From assembly GCA_021234155.1 (NCBI GenBank), contig JAJEKV010000030.1, positions 14,018,079 to 14,082,078 on the forward strand: a stretch of 64,000 nt of DNA, read 5' to 3'. Positions 22,997-33,918 of the stretch are shown here, one piece after another. The notes under the pieces are model-generated. The model ran no database searches. It saw only the letters and a list, made by a program, of their open reading frames with translations, and had not been told where the DNA came from. The position numbers were made by a program, and so were the translations under genes. The stretch is from Isoetes taiwanensis (Eukaryota > Streptophyta > Lycopodiopsida > Isoetales > Isoetaceae). Position 1 is the stretch's first letter, and each line of letters begins with the position of its first letter.

Positions 22997-23229
22997 TCCC
23001 TCTAGCAGCTCCAGTGCTGCTGCTCTCAGGAGGCCTCCCCTCCTCATCCACACAACGTGCATGCCCTGCCCTGATCTAACAGTCCTAGCAATTCTCTTCA
23101 ACATAGAAACACTGTGGAACATACCTGTGTTGGCCTCCACAGATCCTTGGCTGCTCGGCATGGCGCTCAGGCAGAATAACAAATATACATGGAGTTGCAA
23201 GATCCCAGCCTCTTTCAGCCCAGCAGCAT

Positions 23230-23830
23230 CGCCAAGCGTCACCAAATCCTCCCAGCCTGGAGATGGTCTTCCTGGCATCATCCATTCCATGCCATCCGTT
23301 CAGACACCGGTTCTTGCTATTTCAGGCCCCTCTGATCCCGACGTCCAAGTTCGTCCACAACCCAATCGCAGGGCCAAAAAAATCAACAAAAAAAAAATTC
23401 CCCTCAACCTGCCACTACATTCATTGGGAAATCTACTTGGTAAAGTTTCAATATCCTTTAATATATATATTTTTAAGCCCAAGTGCAACCTTATCGTTAA
23501 GTGCTTTTTTGTTTTTTATTTTATTTTATTTTAAGTTGTGACCATTGTTAAACCATTGAATTGTTAAATATAAACAACAAATACATTAGAATGTGCAATG
23601 CATGCGCAAATCAGTACACGAAATCCGTTGAAACTGAGGCAGGGAGAAAAGCAAGGTGGAATTGAAGCAAGAAGAATCATCTCTCCTTTTCAACTAGTTC
23701 GCTACCATCACTCCTATCCCTCTTTAGCCATGAAATCCCTGTTGCTGCCATCGTTCAACAAGAAAATAATGCTGGGCTGAAAAAGATAAGATAATTGATA
23801 TTAACGTCCATGGGGGCCTAAGCAGGCCAT
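23230..23830. other. Sequence between palindrome and LINE-B, no gene seen
   Basis: AT-rich, with short open frames that look accidental. Around 23,815-23,890 the phrase 'acaaaattacat' is repeated three times, flanked by 'ggggcctaag' and 'cttaggcccc'-like inverted halves. Confidence 0.4.
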
Positions 23831-24051
23831 GGGACAAAATTACATTGGGACAAAATTACATCTTAGGCCCCATGGAACAAAATTACATTTTTACATCTCA
23901 CCGTAAAATTGTTCTCTTATTTTGTTTTTAAGATACCCTCTCTTTTGTCTATGTTCTGCAAGAGTTCCTTCACATATGCACTCACTCCATAAATGGTTGA
24001 AGGGTAGCTAAAGAAAAGAGTTAACGTAGAGCTCCATTTCAAGTTTGAAAA

Positions 24052-25020
24052 TTGAGCCCTAAGATTACTGTATTTTATTGCAAGTCACAAGTGCATAGTC
24101 TTTCTTCCCTTGAAATGCCATGCCATCTTCCTTTTTCAATTAACAAACGATGTGAGCTCATACAAATTCTCGCAACAGCTCGAACCATGCTTGGAAACAG
24201 TTTTAGGTGGCCCAAATACAATTGTATATTGTGTTCTCTAGCAGGATTGAAGTCTTTGATATAATATGTAACTTTCTTTTTATTGCCTAGCATAACAAAT
24301 CTTTGAAAAGCTTGCTGCCGGAATTCTTTATGGTGGTCTCTACTAGTGAATCCAAGTATGCCGAGCTATGCATTTAGCTCCTTGAACCCGCTGTTATCTC
24401 CCTTATCGCACAGGTAAATAGAACTCTTGATTGCTGAATGTACTAGGGTGCTCTCATCAGCTACCTTTTTGTACAAGAAATCCAAAGTTCTGTGCATTGC
24501 CAAGATTTCTAAGGGGTAGCAGCCACTTTCAAAAAGCATAACCTCATAAGGTGTGAAGCGTTTAACGCCAAAAGACGTGCATGAATGCTTTTTGTATGCT
24601 TTCTAGTTCTTGCCATTTGGATTTAGCAAAGGAGGCCCCCCCAATATTTCGCATGCGTATACCATTATTGGAGTGACCAGAGCATCAAATAATTGCTTTT
24701 TAAGAGTCCATGCATAGATGTTTTCCCGCTTACATTGGTTTATCATACCATAGAAAGCCTTGTAGGCTACTGGTATGCGGCAATCTACACTAGTGGTCCA
24801 TGGTTTCCCGTTTACATATACTTCATGGACTAGGTATTTGTATGACTTTACCTGCTCAGTGACCTACCCATTATATACCAGAGGCGGATTTTCCTTCACA
24901 AAGCCCATTATATACCAGAGACAGATTGATGTGAAGGCTAAACTGTGGGCAAAAATTATCCAGCATGTCCAACTACATTTGAAGGTCATTCACTGAATGG
25001 GCTGATAATAAAAGGTCGTC
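24052..25020 (-). pseudogene. LINE-B 3' half: RT from YVDD to C-terminal zinc-finger-like end
   Basis: Minus strand begins YVDDLLLSAHSVNDLQ, the catalytic RT loop, directly at the tail of LINE-A. Further on: NGKPWTTSVDCRIPVAYKAF, LFDALVTPIMVYACEILGGP, and near the end SSHRLLIEKGRWHGISREER, the C-terminal motif found downstream of RT in many LINEs. Several stops (for example after NDLQM) show decay. The matching 5' half lies at 33,919-34,210. Confidence 0.8.
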
Positions 25021-25152
25021 AACATATACTTACTTACTTACTTACTTACTTACTTTATTAATCACGCCATTTGAGACCCAACAAGGCCTATATGGCAAAA
25101 CAGATACAAAGGTTTAGTATAAACGCTACTCATTCCATATCTACAGTTTTAA

Positions 25153-25313
25153 GAATGCCATGGTTCTATGCAATAGAACCATCATTCCTTGGATGAGGAC
25201 GTCTTTCCATCTCCCCTCTTCAGTTTTCCTCTATTTATAGGTTCGTGTTTCTCTCTACCTCTTATCGGCGTTCTCTTGAGCTGCTGTTGGATTTGCACCT
25301 ATTGATCAAGTCT
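25153..25313 (+). repeat. Split direct repeat A1
   Basis: Starts gaatgccatggttctat, ends attgatcaagtct. Contains a hairpin (ggttctat-gca-atagaacc) and a TATA-like 'tctatttataggttcg'. Matches A2 at 29110-29270 over its whole length. Confidence 0.85.
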
Positions 25314-28150
25314 TCCCAGCGTCTCCTACCTAGGTATGGCTTAATTCCTTCATTGTTTGGACTGAGCTGGTAGGGAATTAGGTTCACAATCAGGACTGTG
25401 CAGGCTTAATCCTGGGCAGGCCGACAAATCATTTGAAGTTTTTTATTGTATGCGGCTCCTTGTATCTTGTGTAGGACGTTCAGGCAGGATGTTGATCTGT
25501 GGTTAGTCGCCAAGTCTATGGCTGTCTAGAGTCTCTGGTCCTTATTCTTTTAGCTCTGGTTTGTCTCGAGGTTGGATCGTCTGCACAGAATAAACCAGTT
25601 AAAAACCTGATGACTTTCCTTTTGGTCTCATCGAGAGATCTGTAGCATTTGAATATGCCCTTCAACGAACTCCTTTTGATTGCTTTTATGTTTTTGGATC
25701 GGTTTCTTTGATTTGGGTTTCTTTTTTGTTATTTTTGGTTGCCGACTGGCGTTTTTTTTGGTTTTGGTTCGATTCTTAGCCCTCGCTTCTCTGTCGGAAA
25801 ATTGAGATTCTTTACATGGGTCTTGTTAGTTTGAGCATTAGTGTCTCGCAAATGGGTTCGATCTTGCCTTGGGCTCTCCATGCTTCTTTCCATCTTTGGA
25901 TCTTTGCATTGTGGGTTGTTTACTTTCCCCATTATAAGTATGGCGGTTCGGTTCTTTCTTGGAGTCGGATTGAGTTTATATGAGGCATCCCGGCATCCGC
26001 GGTTACCTCGTTCGGCATGATAATCGGAAGACTCTTTCCGGGGTTCGATTTGTGGTTAATTTTTGCGGATATTTGTGAATCTCAAATAATCCGGATCTGT
26101 CTTGTTGCATGATTGGGCGTTAGCGAGTTTTAAATTTATGGTTCGGGTAAGTCAATACTTCAGTTCTACTCTTGCTCGTTTGGAATCATTGCTCGAGGAA
26201 TGCATGTGGCTGCGGTAGTTACCCGTGGATGGGAAGGAATCATATCTCACACGGTGATACTTGTCTTACCTTCAAACCATGCCTCCCATCATACCAATTA
26301 TTCCAACCTGTCCCCATTTGATCAAGTATGAGAATCCGTTGTGATTATCCCGAAGTCTTCAAAACCCACAGTGCATCCTTTGCTTGAATCGAGAAAAACT
26401 TCGAGCCCACAGTTCTATTTGGGATTGCTTCAGGCCAGCCGGTATAAGCGTCCTCCTTCTTCGGCCTCTTTGGTTGCTCCTGCCCCTCGATTCTAGTCTT
26501 ACTCGGATCTTCTTATCTGGTTTACGCCTCTGCCACAGATCCTTCCGGCTTCAGGGTTCCTCCCTACAAGCGAGTTCTTCTCTACTTTCCGTTGCCCCAA
26601 AACCGCTCGTTTTCTTAAATGCATTTGCATTCTCCTCCCCGATACGTACATTGCGGATCACAGCTTTCCTTCATTCAGCCCGCGTACCGTCATATTCTTT
26701 ACAACATAAAGGCTAAAACTAACGTTGAGCTCCCTCAATCATTGCCCTTAGATCATTACGCTGCCTAACATCGGTTTTATTTGCGCTTTGTTCTCTGACC
26801 TACCTCTGTTATCCGTTTATCCCCATATTGCATCTCGTTTTATCCCCTTTTACCCCTTTTATCCCCATATTCGTCTCTCGTTTTAAAATCTGCTTGTTGT
26901 CATCCTAGTCTCGGCACGTGGTCATTCCAGAGCCATAAACCCAATGGTCCCGATTTTTCCATTTCATTTAGATTGATCCTTTTCCCCTTTGCTAATGGGT
27001 TGTTTTGGTTTTGTATGTTTGCCGAGATAGTGTGTTTTGCTAGGGGGTTTAATGGTATAAGGGGTTCCTAGCTAGTATTTTTTGTGGTGTGTAGGTGTTT
27101 TTCAGATTACCCTTTAGGTTGGTTTTAGGGATAGGCTTAGAGGTAGATCTTGTTCAACCTATGGCATTTATCTTCTTTTGACCCCATAGGCTTAGATTTA
27201 CAGTGTTTGGGATCGTTCTTGAGTAAATAAGATCAATTCTCGTTTGTCAAGTTAGTACATTTGTTTTTTGGGTTGTCATTTATTGTTTAGATAATTCGAA
27301 TTGTTCCAACTAAGTAGATTTGTTCCTCCCTTTTTAGAACTTTGTGTGTTTGGGAGAAGTTGATTTTACTTTAGTGGCTTAAAGATAGAGGGGTTTGTAG
27401 TGTTAATTATCATTGTTTAAGGGAGTATACTGGTACGTTTAAGTCTTTTGATTTACTTTTTTTAACGTGGGTGAAATTGGGCAGAAAGGACTTGTTCATT
27501 TGTTTGTTAGCTCACACATTTTTTATTATCTTCTTCAACACGGATTAGTTTTGTAACACATGCGCTTCTCGCTGAATCTCACTAATGGTTGTTTTTGATG
27601 GTGCAAAGTTCTTTTCGGTTCTTATGGCGTATCAAACCACGCCAAACGAGGCCCACACTTCCCTCCCGGTCGCGAGGGAAACAGTTACTCTTGATGGTCC
27701 GCTTCACCGCACCTCCTTCTCGCCGCCCCAAGCATATCCATTGCGCTGAAGCTCTAATATTACTCCCCCGCCTCCAGGTTGCATCGGTTCCATGCCTCCC
27801 CCCAATATTCTCTCATGCCACGACCGGTCCCTCCATTGGAGTGAGTCACCCCTTGCCTTCTATAGGAACCCAACACCTTAGCCCTCTCAAGACCTCTTAC
27901 CACAATTACTTCAAACCTACACCTTCAGATGTCTCAAATCCAGGACTTACAAAACATCTTTATCGCCCAATCCCTCTGTCCATGAACAAATAGAGGCCTC
28001 AGCGATTGAGGTGCGGAGCCGTGCCGCACTGGCGATGCCAAATTTTAAGCGAAGTCTTCGTCATCAATATGAGTTTTATGTGCTCGAGAACAGATTTGGA
28101 ATTGCATTCCGCGTTTAATGGCATTATCTCCTCGGGTTCGGATCGTTTTC
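25314..28150 (+). other. Interior of YR element, no recognisable domain
   Basis: The 2.8 kb after A1 contain several short open frames without motifs I know. From 26,800 to 27,550 the sequence is T- and G-rich with TTTATCCCC-type repeats. No RT or RNase H motif was found in any frame I read. Confidence 0.4.
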
Positions 28151-28181
28151 CGTGATCATTGAGGAAGGTAAAATGGCCACC

Positions 28182-28388
28182 CAACAGCGCATGAAATTTT
28201 TAGTCATTGCTGACCGAGAGGGATATGATGTTGCCTTTGATTTTGATGATCATTCTGGCATTGCTCTTTCCGCCGATGATTCTCACAAGCTGAAGTTAGC
28301 ACGTCGATGCAAAGAAGTGGGTAACCGACGCCTCTCAGCCTACCCTCAAATGGTAGCCATGTGTGGCATTATTCGCCCTGCGGTGTGA
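28182..28388 (+). CDS. Short unrecognised ORF in the YR element
   Basis: In-frame ATG near 28173; the product begins MATQQRMKFLVIADREGYDV and ends MCGIIRPAV. Composition is protein-like rather than repeat-like (FDFDDHSGIALSADDSHKL). Sequence just upstream (28,000-28,150) has coding-like pieces in other frames. It could be a remnant of the element's gag-like ORF or a captured exon. Confidence 0.3.
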   Translation, partial: QQRMKFLVIADREGYDVAFDFDDHSGIALSADDSHKLKLARRCKEVGNRRLSAYPQMVAMCGIIRPAV

Positions 28389-28554
28389 TTTTTCTCCTTA
28401 TGACCATTTATCTTCATGATTTCTTTATTATTATTCATTGTGCCCCATTATGGATTTTATCTCATAGGATGTTATATTCGTTAGGTCCTGATGGTTGGCT
28501 TAAATTGTTACAAAGGTTCTTGACTTATGATTTGGTTTAACATTATTTCACAGC

Positions 28555-29043
28555 ATGATACACACTTTGCTAGTGTTGAACGCTTGTGGGAGACCAAGTT
28601 GTGCATTTGGAGTCGATCTTATTCATCGTTCTAATGTTTCTTTAATGGCTTTTCAGATATTTTCCCATGTTACAATCATTTCTCTTCATCCTTTATTGGT
28701 CTTTATCCTTCAATCTCGTGCTACTTCTACTTTGTCATGTTACTCCTCTGCCTGGCTACAGTTTTGCGGGTGGTGTGTGTCTCATGGGGTCCCATTTTTG
28801 CCAGCTTCCTCCTTGCATGTGGCTGCTTTTCTTTCCACCTTAGTCTCTAGTCGATGTAGCTCAGCCTCAGTGGGAGTTGCCGCCGCATCGATTGCTTTCT
28901 TCCACAACCTGATCAATGTTCCTTCCCCTTGCGCAACCCCGCTTGCTATGTTAGTCCCGCTGGCAAAGACCACCCATGCAAATAACCACAATATCGCCAT
29001 CATATGCGGCATCCCATGTTCGCCAAATCATCACTTTGCTTGA
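28555..29043 (+). pseudogene. Tyrosine recombinase core-binding domain, catalytic half missing
   Basis: From about residue 45: SRATSTLSCYSSAWLQFCGW, then GVPFLPASSLHVAAFLSTLV, then a helix with FFHNLINVPSPC. The pattern (T-L-x2-Y-x2-W-x2-F, LPA, H, SP) is that of the SAM-like N-terminal domain of DIRS/Ngaro/Crypton recombinases. The ORF ends at PNHHFA before the R...HxxR...Y catalytic residues. It may begin after an acceptor-like 'ttcacag' at 28,545-28,551. Confidence 0.6.
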
Positions 29044-29109
29044 AATCTCTGTATTTGAGGTAGGTTCCTCTTCCGCACTAGAATATGTGTGTTGTGGGAC
29101 CCATCCTAG

Positions 29110-29270
29110 GAATGCCATGGTTCTATTGCTAAAGCAATAGAACCATCATTCCTTGGATGGGGACGCTTTTCCATCTCCCTCTTTTTTCCTCATTTATAGG
29201 TTCGTGTTTCTCTCACCTCTTATCTTCTCTTTGAGCTGCTTTTTGGATTTGCACCTATTGATCAAGTCTC
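29110..29270 (+). repeat. Split direct repeat A2
   Basis: Same ends as A1. Here the hairpin is longer, ggttctattgc-taaa-gcaatagaacc, an 11-bp perfect stem with a 4-nt loop. Confidence 0.85.
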
Positions 29271-29995
29271 CCACCTCACCCTCCCTTTAACACTCTGTCT
29301 GTGCCCAGAGCAGTCGATAGTGTCGTGATGTTTTTTCTCGTTTTTAGGCATATGTCAGCAATTATGTATAGTAGTTAGTAATTGTTGGCATGGTTGTGAT
29401 TTTTGTCCCTAACGAAGTCTTATGATATCTAGGGATATTTGACCTTTGTTGCTTTCTCTCTGGGGGGTAATCAGAAGCCTCCCAGGCAAGCATTCATTTG
29501 GTGGGCTCTCGTGCATCTCTATGCAGTTTGCACCAATTGGTCGTGATCAACAAGTTTTTCCTTTCCTCCCTTTTTTTTTTTCAAACCCGGCGTGGTCCTG
29601 CGACCTCCGGCTTCTGTGTATCATTAATACATCTGGTCCCTGCTGAGGACACCTAACCATCTAACGTGTGACTTTCTCATTTGTGCAGTGGAGTTAGCGA
29701 CATTCTAGGCCCACAGTACATCCATCGGATTCTTCACCAGATCTTGTGTTAGCATGGAGTCGAAGTCGTCTATTTAATAATTCGAAAGTCACCCAGTAAA
29801 ACATTTTTCAATTGTTCACGAAGGATTTTGTAATTCTATGCTCTCGATGATTGTCTAGTTTCGGAGCATGTTAATTTATGGGACTATAATTTCAGTTTCT
29901 TTTTCCTACCCTATTGGGATACCGTACTCAGCAATTTTTCAAGCTCAATGAGAACTCCACTTCACTGCCGAATATGTGTGTTGTAGGACACAGTT

Positions 29996-32284
29996 TTAAG
30001 AATCAAAATCAAAATAAAAAACACCCCTTTTTTGCAGATTTTCCATGTGTTCGTAAAGCTTGATCACCTCCGTTCTTTCCTTGTATACATGTTTTATATA
30101 TGCACTGAGTACTCGTGGATCAATGCATAGTAGTTCTTGCAAGTTATTGCACGAGATACCAAAATTCTGCCTAATGTGATCATAAGATGGACATTCTAGA
30201 AATGCATGAGACTCACTTTCAACCTTTGGAGATGCCAAACAACAGGGGCATAATCGATCAGATTGGGGGATATTATACCATCTACCGACTTCAATAGAAA
30301 GATGATGTGAGGATAATCTTAGTTGTGAGATTAGCGCCTTGACTTCCTATCCGCACTGCATTCCAAGTATGCTTGAGTACAAAGATGTTCCCAAACGTGT
30401 TCACCTCGCTTACATAAAATTGTGCTTTTACTTCCGCTTTACATCATCTGCTCCGCAAAACTTATGCACCATTTTCAACTCGGATCTAATGCCCGAATAT
30501 CTTCTAGTTTCTCCGGCCCGTGAATGCCTTAATATCCCAATGTTCTCGCCCATTTCAGGATCTTAGAATACCAGCCTTTCCCTTTCACCCTTGCGGACAT
30601 TTTTAGCGATGATGATGTAAGCGGTCCGTTTCAAGAGCCACTACCCCGGTAAGATAGTGCAATGTTTGACTAAGTGCTTCCGACTCCAATGGAACAAAAC
30701 CCATTTCAGCCAGGAGCATTTTATAAGGGGTCTGGGCTTTAACACCTAATTCTGCAAGAAGAAATTGTTTTTGTACCTTTTCAATACGCGCCCAATCTGC
30801 TCGTGGATAATCCGTGGAGCCCATGGACATCCATACAAGATGATTGTGTTTTTACCACAACTCCGAAGAGCAACCGCCTCAAGCTCCAATTTTCAAAGTT
30901 GTTCTCTTTACATATTTTGATCATTCCGTATAATGCTCGAAGCCCACCTGTAGCTCGTTTTTTTGCAGCCAAAGACCACTTGTAATTACTACTAACTTCA
31001 ATTCCTAGGTATTTGTAGGCTGGAACCATATCCAAACTCTCACCTCCAATTGAGAAATCAGGCTTGTCAACAGTTCCAAACACCCAAACTCTCACCTCCA
31101 ATTGAGAAATCAGGCTTGTCAACAGTTCCAAACACCATAATCTTTGATTTACCCCTGTTTACTGACATGTCGTGCGTCTCACAGAACTCATGCAGCACAT
31201 CTAAGTGTATTTGGAGACCATTTTCAGTCCGTGAAACTAACACAATATCATCAGCAAAAAGCAACAATTGCACTACATACCCGCTGAGGTCCACTCCTGT
31301 TCCTCCATTTTCCTGCATCCATTTCTCCACCTCATCGATAAACAACCCGAATAATAGCGGTGAACAAGGACAACCTTGTTTAACGCCAACTGTACTTTGT
31401 ATTTTTTGGCCCTGATCAAAAGGGAATGAAAGCTCAACAAGAACACGCTGATAGAGACATGCCACGCTTCCCCGTAGCCCACCGGGTACGCATGCAGCCT
31501 CCAGCCTAGCTTGTAATTTGTCCCTTTATGAACTCTGCAAATGCCTTTGACAAATCCATAAAGCACAATAAACCTTTGTTGCCTCGCCCCTTAGCTTTCT
31601 AGAATCACCGTTAATGTGACAAGATGGTCCATCGCCGAAAGTGCCCTCGACCGAAACCAGCCTGGCATTCGGCCCTGACATTTGCATGATCTGCCCAATG
31701 TGAAAGTTTTTCTTCAATCATGCTTGCAAATAGTTTAGATAGTGTATTCCCAACCAATACAATACGATAGTTCGCAACCAGATTTCTATCTCCACTCTTA
31801 TAAATGGGCACAACTCGGCTGATACACCATTCATCTGGGAATGATCCACATTTCAATACAAGATTGCATACTTCAGCCAGCTTTTTATGTAGTGTTTCGC
31901 TGCCCCATTTGCAAAGCTCCGCCACAACCCCTAGATTATCAGGTGCTTTTCCATTCTTCATGTCACTGAGAGCATTTTGGACATCATCTGTAGTGAATAA
32001 CTCACTGTCATTTGTTGCTGGTTTTGCCATGGGCCTACATCCATCGATCATATACAAGCTCTTCACTAGATCTATAAGTTCATTTTCTGCAAAATCACCA
32101 CCCATAGCTGGGCTTTTGGTAAGTGACTCCAAAATTTTCTCGGTTCATCTGCCACATACTCTTCCATTTGCTTGTGATGCAACTGTTGCCATTCTGATTT
32201 TTTCTTCTTCAACACTCTCCAATACGCTTTACGAGCTGCCACCTTATCCTCTCGCTTTGTAAAATGATGCCCTCGCCAACACAA
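29996..32284 (-). pseudogene. LINE-A reverse transcriptase and C-terminal region, broken
   Basis: Pieces in order: 32284-32072 (linker), 32132-31611 with MKNGKAPDNLGVVAELCKWG and VVPIYKSGDRNLVANYRIV, 31465-31067 with GVKQGCPCSPLLFGLFIDEV and LLLFADDIVLVSRT, 31131-30603 (thumb-like, AYKYLGIEVSSNYKW), and 30238-29996 near the end (HAFLECPSYDHIR, a C-terminal zinc-finger-like part). At least three frame breaks are visible, one of them a perfect 52-bp tandem duplication. Confidence 0.85.
31032..31135. repeat. Perfect 52-bp tandem duplication in LINE-A
   Basis: 31032-31083 and 31084-31135 are identical (start 'ccaaactctcacctcc', end 'ttccaaacac'). Because 52 is not a multiple of three it shifts the RT frame. 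Identity of the two units implies a recent event. Confidence 0.95.
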
Positions 32285-32460
32285 TCCTTGTCAAACCACT
32301 TTTTGAAACAGATCTTCTTGGTTTCGTGTAACCAAAGACTTCTCGAGGTGCCAGAAGCATGCTAGTAACCAAAAGCATGTTAAATTTGCCAAGATCCGAC
32401 GGCCATTCCTCGCTGCTCCAAAGAATTCATCTAATTTGCTTGCATAATCGTGGTGCTTGA

Positions 32461-33318
32461 TTATACCACAATTTCAGCCAAGACACATGAATCTTTCTTT
32501 TTGATCCTAAAGGTTGCGCCCAAAGACATCTCCAATGGAGCATGATCCGACTCTGGTAATCGGTCTAAAATCTGAAACTCTTTAAGCTGATTACTTTTTG
32601 GGCTGCCTATAACAAAATCGACCACAGAATTCCCATTGGGTTGAAAGCAGGTATATTTACATGTATATGGAAATTTTTTAAGACCATTCATGATAATCAT
32701 GTCCAAAGCACCACATGCTTGTAGTAAATAGTTACCCATTTGATTCTGATTTGTGTCCAGCGACTCTCTATTAAGCCCATAGTCTATTGCATCTGCTTCC
32801 CTTAGCAAGAGATCCGCACAGTCCTCAGTAAAAATTGATGCTTGCTGATTTCCTACCCTGGCATTAAAATCACCAACCACATAGACTTCCCCGCTCGCTT
32901 GATAATCTAATATATCTCTTGCTAGATGTAAGAAAGGGTCATGGGCATCCAAACCTCTCTGTGCATACACGGGCGATGGCACTGGATCAAGTGGAGCAAA
33001 ATAAACTACTGCAATATACAAAGGTCTGCCACCTTTTACACGTACCCATAAATACTGTTTATATGGACATGTCTTGACAATTTCAATGTGTTCTTCTATC
33101 CCTGTCCTTGAATAACAAGCTATTCCTCCCCATCCTCTTTGGCAACTTCCCTGCACTTTAGTAAAACCTGATATATTTTTTAATGGAGACATATCATATT
33201 CCCAGGTTTCCGTAAGCAGTAGCACATCATAACTATCAAAAAATGTGTTACAGGCAATGAATTTGCTCTCATCTGCACCATGTATGTTCCAGACTAGAAC
33301 CTTGAGGGCCTCTTCTTC
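32461..33318 (-). CDS. LINE-A ORF2 endonuclease domain
   Basis: In the ORF1 frame just after the TAG: EEEALKVLVWNIHGADESKF, then YDVLLLTETWEYD, RGWGGIACYSR, YVVGDFNARVG, GNSVVDFVIGS and ESDHAPLEMSL. All core EEP-nuclease motifs (N, E, GDFN, D, SDH) are present and unbroken over 270 codons. It ends at a TAA at 32461, where the frame is lost before the RT. Confidence 0.85.
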   Translation of the reverse strand, partial: EEEALKVLVWNIHGADESKFIACNTFFDSYDVLLLTETWEYDMSPLKNISGFTKVQGSCQRGWGGIACYSRTGIEEHIEIVKTCPYKQYLWVRVKGGRPLYIAVVYFAPLDPVPSPVYAQRGLDAHDPFLHLARDILDYQASGEVYVVGDFNARVGNQQASIFTEDCADLLLREADAIDYGLNRESLDTNQNQMGNYLLQACGALDMIIMNGLKKFPYTCKYTCFQPNGNSVVDFVIGSPKSNQLKEFQILDRLPESDHAPLEMSLGATFRIKKKDSCVLAEIVV

Positions 33319-33891
33319 CTATTTGTTTGCCTGCTTAATTACAACCTTACCATTTCTGATAAAAGCCTGCTGCCCATCTGCTTTCAATGCCCTGACTTCT
33401 TCAAGTAGTTTCCGCCTTTCTTGTTGCTGTTGCAAGGTGAGATCGTCATCAAGCCATATTTGATGGCCTTTGAGACTAGCCCTGTTATGCATCACCCTTT
33501 CTCTAGCATCCACTGAATAAAATCTTATAATAATTGGCCGATGGCGTCCTTCCAATTTTCTGCCAACTCTGGAACATGAGCGAACCCCTGGATCATTCAA
33601 GAACATTTTATTCTTGAATAAATCATCTACTACTTCCGTTAGCTTCTCCCCATCCAATTCTGGAAGTCCAGATACTTTTATATTCATAGCTCGGTTTGTG
33701 CGTTCTTCCAGCTCCAATGCTCTGTCCTGGCCCTGTTTGAATAGATCTGTTACCCTGTTTTCAATATTTGTGGAGAACTTAGCTACCACATCTTCTGCCG
33801 ATTGAATGCTAGGTCCTGCTTTGGTGATTCTTTCATTTTCTATTTGCAATTGTGTGATGAGCTCTTTATCACGTACCTGTTGGGCTTCCAA
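33319..33891 (-). CDS. LINE-A ORF1: coiled-coil nucleic-acid-binding protein
   Basis: 190 residues from 33891: a helical/coiled start (LITQLQIENERI), a central domain beginning MNIKVSGLPELDGEKLTEVV with RPIIIRFYSVDARERVM, and a basic end NGKVVIKQANK. This order (coiled coil, RRM-like domain, basic tail) is the pattern of LINE ORF1 proteins that coat the RNA. It stops at TAG 33319-33321; ORF2 continues in the same frame immediately after. Confidence 0.75.
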   Translation of the reverse strand: MEAQQVRDKELITQLQIENERITKAGPSIQSAEDVVAKFSTNIENRVTDLFKQGQDRALELEERTNRAMNIKVSGLPELDGEKLTEVVDDLFKNKMFLNDPGVRSCSRVGRKLEGRHRPIIIRFYSVDARERVMHNRASLKGHQIWLDDDLTLQQQQERRKLLEEVRALKADGQQAFIRNGKVVIKQANK

Positions 33892-33918
33892 TTCACATAC
33901 CCTAATCTGCAGAACATA

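Larger units (their letters stand above)
20519..23226 (-). mobile_element. Rep (HUH) transposon copy, right arm of palindrome
   Basis: Mirror image of 17953-20478. This arm keeps the N-terminal part of the Rep gene that is lost on the left, but lacks about 160 bp that encode the first strands of the HUH fold. Confidence 0.85.
25153..29990 (+). mobile_element. Tyrosine-recombinase element with split direct repeats, inserted in LINE-A
   Basis: Layout A1 (25153-25313), interior, B1 (about 29075-29100), A2 (29110-29270), B2 (about 29960-29985). The A copies are about 88% alike; the B copies share 'gaatatgtgtgttgt' and flanks. Near the end of the interior is the core-binding half of a tyrosine recombinase. 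A split direct repeat with a YR gene is the structure known for Ngaro-type retroelements, but I see no RT or RNase H here, so this is either a deleted or non-autonomous copy. Confidence 0.65.
25027..33912 (-). mobile_element. LINE-A: non-LTR retrotransposon inserted in LINE-B
   Basis: Minus-strand LINE with ORF1 (33891-33319), APE endonuclease (about 33300-32461), RT (32132-30780) and C-terminal part (to 29996). Its 3' UTR continues at 25,143-25,060 and ends in a (TAAG)n tail at 25,027-25,055. The 3' UTR is split by the YR element. The candidate target-site duplication is aacata at 25,021-25,026 and 33,913-33,918. Frameshifts near 32,460, 32,130 and 31,600 plus a 52-bp duplication inactivate it. 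Confidence 0.85.

Noticed and set aside
25027-25055. Stand-alone (tact)n microsatellite
   Set aside because: Better explained as the 3' tail of LINE-A, since it ends at the target duplication inside LINE-B.
26384-26716. 110-codon frame in the YR element
   Set aside because: Composition is Leu/Ser/Arg-rich with no motif, and neighbouring frames are equally open; it is not supported as a gene.
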